Source: a virus. Taken from it: 52,576 nt of DNA. The stretch is taken from positions 1 to 52,576 of IMG/VR virus record IMGVR_UViG_3300025401_000039; one strand, written 5' to 3'. The position numbers and the translations under genes were made by a program. The number at the start of each line of letters is the position of its first letter. Position 1 is the first letter of the stretch. This document shows positions 46,543 through 52,576 of the stretch, in pieces. The notes beneath the pieces are model-generated. The model was given only the letters and a program-made list of their open reading frames with translations. It did not search any database and was not told where the DNA came from.

Positions 46543-46949
46543 AAAAAGCAATGTGGTTAACTTTAGGATTTTTATTCCTAGGGTTAGCCTACATCGGAGT
46601 TGTTACTCCGGGTATTCCTTTTAGCACTCCTACAGTGGCGGCTGCTTATTGTTTTAGCAAAGGATCTGAACGTATGCACAACTGGATCATGAATCATAAG
46701 ATTTTTGGTCCATTTTTGCGCGGCTGGGCAGAAAAACGTGTATTTCCTACAAAGGCACGTTGGTTAATGATTATTATGATGGATTCTAGTCTAGTTATTA
46801 TGTGGTTCACTACACATAATATCAAGGCTGTAATTGGCACAGGTATATTCATGTTGCTATGTGCAATTTGGGCACTACGATATCCTAAATCTGTAGAGGA
46901 TCACGATGCTCGTATTGCAGAAGGTAAAAAAGTAGGGTGGTTTAAGTAA
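46521..46949 (+). CDS. YbaN/DUF454 inner-membrane protein
   Basis: 142 residues. TLGFLFLGLAYIGVVTPGIPFSTPTVAAAYCFSKGSERMHNWIMNHKIFGPFL matches DUF454 (YbaN), with three to four transmembrane helices. Family function unknown. Rare in phages, so probably host-acquired. Confidence 0.8.
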   Translation: MAPISKLKKAMWLTLGFLFLGLAYIGVVTPGIPFSTPTVAAAYCFSKGSERMHNWIMNHKIFGPFLRGWAEKRVFPTKARWLMIIMMDSSLVIMWFTTHNIKAVIGTGIFMLLCAIWALRYPKSVEDHDARIAEGKKVGWFK

Positions 46950-46952
46950 AAG

Positions 46953-46960
46953 AGTAAATA
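46953..46960 (+). promoter_or_regulatory. Late promoter AGTAAATA inside a translation-blocking hairpin
   Basis: AGTAAATA. The expected RNA start about 6 bases on lies inside the left arm of the adjacent hairpin. Confidence 0.55.
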
Positions 46961-46985
46961 GTAGTACTTAACTAGGAGTACTACT
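46960..46985 (+). promoter_or_regulatory. Ribosome-site hairpin before the nuclease gene
   Basis: AGTAGTACT (46960-46968) pairs perfectly with AGTACTACT (46977-46985); the AGGAG ribosome site lies in loop and stem. Read-through RNA can fold it, but late-promoter RNA starting near 46966 lacks most of the left arm. This matches T4 gene e logic. Confidence 0.65.
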
Positions 46986-46986
46986 C

Positions 46987-47811
46987 ATGAAGAAGATTAT
47001 TCTAGGCTTGGTTTTAGCCTTAGTTGCTGTCAGCAGTTTCGCATGGACACAACGTCAACCATTTCCACCTGCACAATGTCAAGCACATGCACCGTACGGG
47101 TTTCCACAAACACAACGTCAACTACAACCACTATGCCAACAAGCATACTTGGTAGGCTACGATGCGGCCGCTAAACTACCTAACTATGTAATGTATGAAT
47201 TACTACCACAGAACGCATTAGGGTGTGTAGCACGTACCAACGCATTTGCTGCTAATCAGTTTGTACCTAATGGTGCTACTCCAGCTGACTATGCTGCAAC
47301 AGGGTACGACAAAGGACATATGGCTCCAGATGGAGACTTGAGTTGGGATCCGCAAGTTGAATATGAAAGTTTTTTGATGACAAACATGTCACCACAAGCA
47401 GGTTCTTTAAATCGCGGAATTTGGAAATTGTTGGAGACTTCTGTCCGAGGATGGTCAGTCCAGAGAAATCAGAGCTACACAGTTATTGCGGGCGGCTTAT
47501 ATGGGCCTGGCGATAAGACAATCGGTAAAGGTGTAGTTGTTCCACATGGTTTTTACAAGATTGTTATCAACAATGCTACTAAAGAAATTGCAGGATGGGG
47601 ATTCCCACACGTAGCACCATATCCAAACTTAGGTAACGACTTAACTAAATTCCGTGTACCAGTTGCTACAATTGAACAAGATGCAGGTATTAAGTTTGCT
47701 TTCCCAGCTGGCGCAATAGAACTACAACCAGGCAAAGAATGGCCTGTAGATTTTGGAGCACTAACCAATGCTAAACGTGCTAAATGTGGTGCTAACGCTT
47801 CAGCCGACTGA
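46987..47811 (+). CDS. Secreted NucA-type DNA/RNA non-specific nuclease
   Basis: 274 residues. Sec signal MKKIILGLVLALVAVSSFA at 1-19, then a beta-beta-alpha nuclease domain with catalytic DKGHMAP (His111), TNMSPQ and LNRGIWKLLE (Asn142, metal). All key residues are present. Exported sugar-nonspecific nucleases degrade external nucleic acid. For a phage this could remove competitor or debris DNA, or add nucleotides. Six Cys suggest disulphides. Confidence 0.88.
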   Translation: MKKIILGLVLALVAVSSFAWTQRQPFPPAQCQAHAPYGFPQTQRQLQPLCQQAYLVGYDAAAKLPNYVMYELLPQNALGCVARTNAFAANQFVPNGATPADYAATGYDKGHMAPDGDLSWDPQVEYESFLMTNMSPQAGSLNRGIWKLLETSVRGWSVQRNQSYTVIAGGLYGPGDKTIGKGVVVPHGFYKIVINNATKEIAGWGFPHVAPYPNLGNDLTKFRVPVATIEQDAGIKFAFPAGAIELQPGKEWPVDFGALTNAKRAKCGANASAD

Positions 47812-47884
47812 TCCGGATAAATATCCAGTATACCCAGAAGATGATGGCACAGATCGTCCGAGAAATCCTTATAGCCCTGTGTAA
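47789..47884 (+). CDS. Possible short ORF, 31 aa (GTG)
   Basis: Pro- and Asp-rich peptide (DPDKYPVYPEDDGTDRPRNP), overlapping the nuclease end. The composition looks protein-like, but there is no strong start signal. Confidence 0.3.
   Translation: MLTLQPTDPDKYPVYPEDDGTDRPRNPYSPV
47816..47823 (+). promoter_or_regulatory. Late promoter GATAAATA
   Basis: GATAAATA, 18 bases before the ATG at 47841 and upstream of 47938. Confidence 0.5.
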
Positions 47885-47954
47885 AGACATTTATCTAGGG
47901 CTAGCAAGATTAGGATGCGGGTTAGCTGGAATTTATTATGAAGAAGACACTTGA
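47841..47954 (+). CDS. Possible small hydrophobic peptide, 37 aa
   Basis: MMAQIVREILIALCKDIYLGLARLGCGLAG..., amphipathic and hydrophobic. It overlaps the next gene start by 17 bases and follows a late promoter. Start-site evidence is weak. Confidence 0.35.
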   Translation: MMAQIVREILIALCKDIYLGLARLGCGLAGIYYEEDT

Positions 47955-48717
47955 TCAAACATTATTAGAAAATCTTGCTTCCAATCTAACCAACATATGG
48001 GAAGATTGGAACAAGGTCAATCATCATGACAAGACCAACGGTCTTAGTCAAAAAGCTGTTAATGCTTATCGCAGAGAACATCCAGGCAGTAAACTACAGA
48101 CTGCTGTAACAACCAAACCAAGCAAATTAAAATCAGGCTCTAAGGCTGCTAAACGCCGTAAGAGTTTCTGTGCTCGTATGAGTGGCAATAAAGGCCCAAT
48201 GAAAAAGCCTAATGGTAAGCCTACTCCTAAGGCACTAGCACTACGTCGTTGGAATTGTGAAAGCATTGAAGAAATGGCACAGATGATCTTAGAAGGCGAA
48301 CAAATGATTGCTGAGATTAAGAAAGGTGCCAAGGACTCCAACGGCTTCACCAAGTGTTGGCCAGGACATCATGCGGCTGGTACTAAGAAAGGTAAGAACG
48401 GTGGCCAGGTACGCAACTGTGTACCTAACGAGAGCATGTCAGAGACCACTGGTGACAAGCCGTTTGACACTATGATGAAGTCAATCAAGAAAGGCACTAA
48501 AAAACAAGCCACCGCAGATAGACGCGAACAAAAAAGGCAAGACCAAGAAAGAACACGAGACGCAATTGCCAATATGTTTGGTGGAGGTAATCCTGCTGAC
48601 AAACTCAGCATTAGAAAGAAAGATGTGGCGGAAGGTGGCGGAGCTCAACAAGCAGCCATAGCTATAGCCAAGAAAGAATCAGGCAAGTATACCAAACTCG
48701 GCAAGCGTAAAAAATGA
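47938..48717 (+). CDS. Basic late protein (DUF6321-like), 259 aa
   Basis: Motifs GLSQKAVNAYRREHPGSKLQ, SKAAKRRKSFCARMSG and ALALRRWNC form a basic module seen in virion/DNA-associated proteins of large phages. A second module (SNGFTKCWPGHHAAGTKKGKNGGQVRNC) and a Lys-rich tail follow. Probably DNA-binding and packaged; inference. Confidence 0.7.
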   Translation: MKKTLDQTLLENLASNLTNIWEDWNKVNHHDKTNGLSQKAVNAYRREHPGSKLQTAVTTKPSKLKSGSKAAKRRKSFCARMSGNKGPMKKPNGKPTPKALALRRWNCESIEEMAQMILEGEQMIAEIKKGAKDSNGFTKCWPGHHAAGTKKGKNGGQVRNCVPNESMSETTGDKPFDTMMKSIKKGTKKQATADRREQKRQDQERTRDAIANMFGGGNPADKLSIRKKDVAEGGGAQQAAIAIAKKESGKYTKLGKRKK

Positions 48718-49427
48718 GATTCGTAGAATTTGATCGCAGTCATGATACACCAGATAGTAGCATATCGATGGACCCGCATCGCGGAGACTATGAATTACGC
48801 AACTATCATAAGTTAGACAAGTATTTGGCAGAACTATGCGATCTAGTAGAGCGAGGACAACAGTCTGACAAAGACTTTGGCATGGTAGCCGCTGGTATAC
48901 TACCACTTAGAGGTGAATACATGGCTCGTCTTAATCGTCCAGGCAAAGATGGCCGCATACATGCAGAACATGCAGTGATTGAAGACTTTATTAAGAAGTA
49001 TGGAAGCATACCAGAAGGTAGTGTTATCATAACAACACTTAGTCCATGTAACACTCCAATGGATGAACGTGATGGCCCTAGTTGTGCTGACTTATTAAAT
49101 GAGCACGGTATACAAAAAGTCTATTGTGGATACATTGATCCTACACAGCACGATGGTGCTGAAGACAATCGTGAATACAATCTAGTCGAAACACAAAACA
49201 AAGAGCTACGCACACGATGCGAAGAGTTTGCCGATACATTCTTAGATAAAGTACACGAGAACTTTGCCGATGGTCGTCATCCAGAAGACAAAGGCGACAG
49301 TAAAAGATATCATGTTCCAACTAAAGGTAGTGTAAGTAGCTTACGTAAGTTTGCCAAAGGGCATAGTGGTCGTGCGGCACAACTAGCGCACTGGATGGCT
49401 AATATGAAATCAGGACATAAAAAATGA
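48714..49427 (+). CDS. Cytidine/dCMP-deaminase-like fusion protein
   Basis: 237 residues. Zinc-deaminase motifs HAEHAVIEDF (HAE) and SPCNTP...GPSCADLL (PCxxxxxxxxxC, spaced wide). C-terminal module KGDSKRYHVPTKGSVSSLRKFAKGHSG...LAHWMANMKSG is basic and shared by other phage late proteins. N-terminus MRFVEFDRS is again like a capsid-targeting start. Possible packaged deaminase. Coupled (ATGA) to the previous gene. Confidence 0.7.
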   Translation: MRFVEFDRSHDTPDSSISMDPHRGDYELRNYHKLDKYLAELCDLVERGQQSDKDFGMVAAGILPLRGEYMARLNRPGKDGRIHAEHAVIEDFIKKYGSIPEGSVIITTLSPCNTPMDERDGPSCADLLNEHGIQKVYCGYIDPTQHDGAEDNREYNLVETQNKELRTRCEEFADTFLDKVHENFADGRHPEDKGDSKRYHVPTKGSVSSLRKFAKGHSGRAAQLAHWMANMKSGHKK

Positions 49428-49813
49428 AAAGATTATTATTGATAGCAGTATTGACATTAAGTGGCTGTAGTACATTAAGTGATCTTAAAGATCAAATTCC
49501 TAGCTTCTGGGACGGCAATCAAAGTGTAGTAGTTACTGATATGCAACAGATAGCACGTCACATAGATTGTACTGGAGACGTTAAGCCACAGCTACATGAT
49601 TTGTTTATGAAAGTAGAATGGTATGACTTGTACGCTAATACCAAAGGTACCAAAGACATGGCCAAACTAGATGTTGTTATGCTTAACACAATTAAAGAGT
49701 TTCAAGACAGAGTAGCACAAGGACCAGTAAGCCCATTGTATTGTGACATGAAGAAAAAAGTGTTAATACAGCAAGCTGATATAATTGCAACAACCGTACA
49801 AGGGAGATTCTAA
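49424..49813 (+). CDS. Lipoprotein, 129 aa
   Basis: Signal MKRLLLIAVLTLSGC with lipobox LSGC, then a helical mature domain (DMQQIARHIDCTGD ... DRVAQGPVSPLYCDM) with two further cysteines. Late cluster position is consistent with envelope disruption or superinfection exclusion; no family recognised. Confidence 0.75.
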   Translation: MKRLLLIAVLTLSGCSTLSDLKDQIPSFWDGNQSVVVTDMQQIARHIDCTGDVKPQLHDLFMKVEWYDLYANTKGTKDMAKLDVVMLNTIKEFQDRVAQGPVSPLYCDMKKKVLIQQADIIATTVQGRF

Positions 49814-50049
49814 TGAGCGATCAATTACAACAAGTAGCACAAAGCGGTGACCAATGGGCGGCTGAACGTGCCAATTATGCTATACAAGTCCACGGTGCTG
49901 TAGGTGCTGGACAACTAAGTGCCAGTGAAGCTAAAGAGATTCTACAAGATATGATTAACACACAGCAATTACAAGAGCAGGCTAATGCTGATCATGTAAA
50001 AGCTGCCTTGTTCTTTGGTATTATGGAATTGATTAGTTTATACGGCTAA
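49813..50049 (+). CDS. Helical small protein, 78 aa
   Basis: [21 protein letters not shown] with Gln/Ala-rich helices. TAATG coupling to the lipoprotein; converges with hemA, overlapping by 17 bases. Function unknown. Confidence 0.7.
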   Translation: MSDQLQQVAQSGDQWAAERANYAIQVHGAVGAGQLSASEAKEILQDMINTQQLQEQANADHVKAALFFGIMELISLYG

Positions 50050-51235
50050 ACACATCTTTAAGGCCTATTACTAGGTCTTCAATCATTCCATCATCATGAA
50101 ACGGAGTAGGTGCGAAACGCAACCGCTCCGTTCCCACATCAACTGTAGGATAATTGATTGCTTGTACATAAATGCTGTGGTCGTTCAATAAAGCGTCGCT
50201 CATAGCTTTAGCACGTTTAGCATCGCCAACTAGTACAGGTACAATATGGCTAGTACTACATTCCATTACGGGTATACCCGCTACCGTTAATCTATGTTTT
50301 AATTTACGTGCTCGCTCTTGATGCTTTTCACGCACTTCGTTATGATCCTTTAACCATTTGATAGCGGCTAATGCTCCGCTACAAGTAACAGGACTCATTG
50401 ATGTTGTAAAAATGAATCCAGCGGCTACGCTTCGAATAGCGTCGGCTACAATCTTATCGCAAGCAATGTAACCGCCCTGGACTCCAAAGGCCTTTCCCAA
50501 GGTTCCGTTGACTATGTCAATCTTGTCTTCAAGCCCAAGTTCTTCTATTTTGCCACCACCATGCGGTCCATACAGGCCAACGGCGTGTACTTCGTCAATG
50601 TAGGTAATAGCTTTGTATTTCTCAGCTAATTTACATATCTCTTCGATGTGTCCAAAATCGCCATCCATGCTATAGACACTTTCAAACACTACACAAGGAG
50701 TTTTACCTTGTGCAAAACTAATTTTTAATTTTTGTTCTAGATCATCTAAGTCGTTGTGATTGAAGACAACTTTGTCTGCTCGACTATGTTGTATGCCTAC
50801 AATAATACTGTTATGATTGTTAGCATCGCTGATAAATTCAATGTTTGGAATAATCTTAGCTAGGGCAATTAGTGTCCATTCGTTGGCCACATAAGCTGAA
50901 CTGAACAATACAGCCTTTTCTTTTTTGTGTAAGGTAGCAAGCTCGTGCTCTAGAGCTACGTGATAATGACTAGTACCGCCAATGTTACGTGTACCACCTG
51001 ACCCTGATCCTGTATGGTCCAGGGCTGTGTGCATGGCTTCTAAGACTATTTTGTTTTGACCCATGCCCAAATAGTCATTTGAGCACCAATTAACAATAGT
51101 TTTAATGTTATATGGCCCGTACCAAATGGCTTGTGGAAACTTGCCGGTTTCGCGAACAATATCGTTAAACACACGATATTTTCCGTTTTCTTTCAAATCT
51201 GCAATTAGTTTTTCAAAAGGTTGTTTATTAATCAT
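50033..51235 (-). CDS. hemA: 5-aminolevulinate synthase (Shemin pathway)
   Basis: PLP enzyme condensing glycine and succinyl-CoA to 5-aminolevulinate, first step of tetrapyrrole synthesis. 400 residues, complete. [27 protein letters not shown], the PLP Lys248 in [25 protein letters not shown] and [23 protein letters not shown] fit ALAS rather than its KBL or BioF relatives. The ATG at 51235 is seven bases after a late-type box, with no ribosome site, so translation may be leaderless. A longer in-frame start at 51262 lies before the promoter. Sits against the transcription of its late-gene neighbours. Confidence 0.9.
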   Translation of the reverse strand: MINKQPFEKLIADLKENGKYRVFNDIVRETGKFPQAIWYGPYNIKTIVNWCSNDYLGMGQNKIVLEAMHTALDHTGSGSGGTRNIGGTSHYHVALEHELATLHKKEKAVLFSSAYVANEWTLIALAKIIPNIEFISDANNHNSIIVGIQHSRADKVVFNHNDLDDLEQKLKISFAQGKTPCVVFESVYSMDGDFGHIEEICKLAEKYKAITYIDEVHAVGLYGPHGGGKIEELGLEDKIDIVNGTLGKAFGVQGGYIACDKIVADAIRSVAAGFIFTTSMSPVTCSGALAAIKWLKDHNEVREKHQERARKLKHRLTVAGIPVMECSTSHIVPVLVGDAKRAKAMSDALLNDHSIYVQAINYPTVDVGTERLRFAPTPFHDDGMIEDLVIGLKDVFSRIN

Positions 51236-51242
51236 AGTAACG

Positions 51243-51250
51243 TATTTAAC
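51243..51250 (-). promoter_or_regulatory. Late-promoter-like GTTAAATA of hemA
   Basis: GTTAAATA on the minus strand, seven bases before the hemA ATG. It abuts the plus-strand late promoter at 51251. Confidence 0.6.
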
Positions 51251-51258
51251 GATAAATA
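51251..51258 (+). promoter_or_regulatory. Late promoter GATAAATA
   Basis: GATAAATA, 37 bases before 51296, back-to-back with the hemA box. Confidence 0.65.
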
Positions 51259-51295
51259 ACACTAAGAATCCACAAATACGGACAAGGACAACACT

Positions 51296-51613
51296 ATGTT
51301 AACAGTAAGAAAAGGTGCCTACAATCCAGGCGTAACACAAAGTTTCACAACAACTACATCATGCGCAGTATCGTCAACAGTTGGCGCAACAACTAGCATT
51401 ATACGTGTAGCAGTAAACCAAGATACTTGGGTGCTAGTGGGCACAGGGCTAACAACTAGTAGCTTCACAGTTACCAGTAACGTTGCTAATAACAATGCGT
51501 TTTTAATTCCAGCGGGCGGTGTTGAGTTCTTCGTAGCAACGTCAGGCAAAACAATGGTAGCATTTGCGGCCAACAGTTCAACTGGCCCAATCACAATTAC
51601 TGAGCTAGCCTAA
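51296..51613 (+). CDS. Virion structural protein, 105 aa
   Basis: Thr/Ser/Val-rich beta-protein ([17 protein letters not shown]...ITITELA), typical of head-decoration or fibre-associated proteins. Follows a late promoter. Ribosome site AAGGAC. Confidence 0.65.
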   Translation: MLTVRKGAYNPGVTQSFTTTTSCAVSSTVGATTSIIRVAVNQDTWVLVGTGLTTSSFTVTSNVANNNAFLIPAGGVEFFVATSGKTMVAFAANSSTGPITITELA

Positions 51614-51614
51614 C

Positions 51615-52175
51615 ATGCCAGGATTTGGTTGGCGATCATTGGGTGCTTTGCACGAAAAAGCTGTTACAACTCCGGCTAAAGTTACTGCCAACACTAGCAA
51701 ATATACAGCTGGCATTTATAGAACAGCCTACAGTGGATGGCCTAGCCAAAACACAGCTAGTACTACATTCTTTGCAACAGGAACAGTTACTGGACACTCT
51801 GTAGTAAACAACTTTGATGTGTCGTTAACTGCCGCACAAGTTAATATAGCTTATCAATGGTTAGGATACATTAAGCCAAACTATTCAGGTAACTGGTCTA
51901 TCTACGCAAGCCCTGATGATACTGTTACTGTTTGGATTGGATCAAATGCCGTAAGTGGATTTACAACTGGCAACGCTGTTCTTAACTTATCAGATACAGG
52001 CGGTTCTAGTGGTAATATTAATTTAAATGCAGGAACATATTATCCAATTCGTGTTCAGTATGCTAACAATCAAGGCCCAGGTAGCCTGTCAATACTTTAC
52101 ACCAACAGTCATGCAACTAACTCAGATACATGGACTAACTTATTATATTATAACCCAGCGACTAACGGCTTCTAA
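51615..52175 (+). CDS. Fibre-like protein with PA14/GLEYA-type domain
   Basis: 186 residues. YSGNWSIYASPDDTVTVWIGSNAVSGFTTGNAV ... YYPIRVQYANNQGPGSLSI matches PA14/GLEYA-type carbohydrate-binding domains. A receptor-binding or adhesin tip role is likely. One base after the previous gene. Confidence 0.75.
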   Translation: MPGFGWRSLGALHEKAVTTPAKVTANTSKYTAGIYRTAYSGWPSQNTASTTFFATGTVTGHSVVNNFDVSLTAAQVNIAYQWLGYIKPNYSGNWSIYASPDDTVTVWIGSNAVSGFTTGNAVLNLSDTGGSSGNINLNAGTYYPIRVQYANNQGPGSLSILYTNSHATNSDTWTNLLYYNPATNGF

Positions 52176-52181
52176 TAAATA
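52174..52181 (+). promoter_or_regulatory. Late promoter AATAAATA, leaderless
   Basis: AATAAATA, five bases before the ATG at 52187. Confidence 0.7.
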
Positions 52182-52186
52182 CTACC

Positions 52187-52456
52187 ATGAGAGCAAAAGA
52201 ATTCACTATTAATATTCCTATCAACATTAAGATTAATGGTGATGGCGAGCCTGAAGTTTCAGCAGGTCAAGACCACGAAGAACCTGAACTTCAAAGTAAC
52301 CCTATAATGGTTCCTCCGCTACAACAGCATTTAGAACTAGCTAAAGCCGCACAAGGTAAAGAAAGCCCAGTTATTGATAAACTTACATCTGACGACACTA
52401 TAGGCTCTGAAGATGGCGATTTGCTAGATAAAATCAAACAACTCATACGCCGATAA
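52187..52456 (+). CDS. Acidic late protein with MRAKEF N-terminus
   Basis: 89 residues. MRAKEFTINIPINIKING then an acidic flexible region and DLLDKIKQLIRR end. The start resembles that of 44464. Probably virion or prohead-core associated; no family recognised. Confidence 0.65.
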   Translation: MRAKEFTINIPINIKINGDGEPEVSAGQDHEEPELQSNPIMVPPLQQHLELAKAAQGKESPVIDKLTSDDTIGSEDGDLLDKIKQLIRR

Positions 52457-52459
52457 ATA
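52452..52459 (+). promoter_or_regulatory. Late promoter GATAAATA inside a ribosome-site hairpin
   Basis: GATAAATA. AATACTC (52456-52462) pairs with GGGTATT (52469-52475) across the TAGGG ribosome site of the next gene, so only late-initiated RNA would lack the hairpin. Confidence 0.55.
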
Positions 52460-52478
52460 CTCTATCTAGGGTATTCTA

Positions 52479-52576
52479 ATGGCATTCGTACAAAAATTAT
52501 TCACAAGTTATCACGGTTATGACGACGGCGATTCACGTATCGGCGAAATTAACCGTATTTGGTACGACTCTGGTTC
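52479..52576 (+). CDS. Virion/fibre protein, 3' partial
   Basis: Begins MAFVQKLFTSYHGY and contains RIGEINRIWYDSG, the N-terminal pattern of phage tail or neck structural proteins. Runs off the end of the window. Confidence 0.6.
   Translation, partial: MAFVQKLFTSYHGYDDGDSRIGEINRIWYDSG

Overview
The window is a stretch of a large, AT-rich, tailed-phage genome of the T4 superfamily type (or an assembled contig from one). The evidence is a T4-style replication and recombination set: gp32 ssDNA-binding protein, UvsX, a UvsY-like mediator, UvsW helicase, gp41 helicase, gp61 primase and a probable gp62 clamp-loader subunit. There are also T4-type late promoters (TAAATA core), virion proteins, tRNAs and scores of small overlapping genes. 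The host cannot be read directly. Perfect sigma70 promoters, DnaA boxes, lipoprotein signals, heptose-type sugar genes and an alphaproteobacterial-style 5-aminolevulinate synthase suggest a Gram-negative, probably proteobacterial (perhaps alphaproteobacterial) aquatic host. That host assignment is inference.

Layout. (1) 1-17.2 kb, plus strand: the end of a peptidoglycan-binding Ala/Pro-rich protein, then the replication/recombination block with 2OG-Fe(II) oxygenase-like genes, a miniature DnaE-derived protein, one virion protein, a truncated NodU-type carbamoyltransferase, GNAT and SGNH-like genes. (2) 17.2-19.1 kb: small late and mixed-strand genes. (3) 19.3-29.1 kb, minus strand: an early-type region of about 27 small genes. 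About 20 sigma70 promoters of identical geometry (6+17+6), most with consensus TTGACA, fire a near-identical short leader ending in an AAGGAGCGA ribosome site. Two tRNAs, an aberrant tRNA-like element and a structured RNA domain lie within it. (4) 29.1-30.1 kb: a noncoding strand-switch region with five DnaA boxes in 111 bp, 10-bp-phased AAAGTG repeats and a G-free tandem-repeat tract. This is the best candidate for a replication origin. (5) 30.3-43 kb: a small minus-strand membrane/lipoprotein operon, then a long plus-strand run of ATGA-coupled small genes. These include two paralogue families, a deoxyribonucleotidase-like HAD protein and a secreted penicillin-binding-protein-like peptidase. 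(6) 43-52.6 kb: a heptose-type epimerase with a catalytically degenerate HAD partner, a tail lysozyme-like protein, YqgE-, HNH- and YbaN-like genes, a secreted NucA-type nuclease, a deaminase fusion, a lipoprotein, a divergently oriented 5-aminolevulinate synthase (hemA) and fibre/virion proteins.

How it works together. Host sigma70 probably reads the 19-29 kb region and several plus-strand replication genes. T4-like late transcription probably reads the virion and lysis genes. Two features recur. Many promoters sit 4-7 nt before the start codon, predicting leaderless mRNAs. At the nuclease gene, and at the last gene of the window, a ribosome-site hairpin is arranged so that only transcripts starting at the embedded late promoter escape it. 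This is the logic known from T4 gene e.
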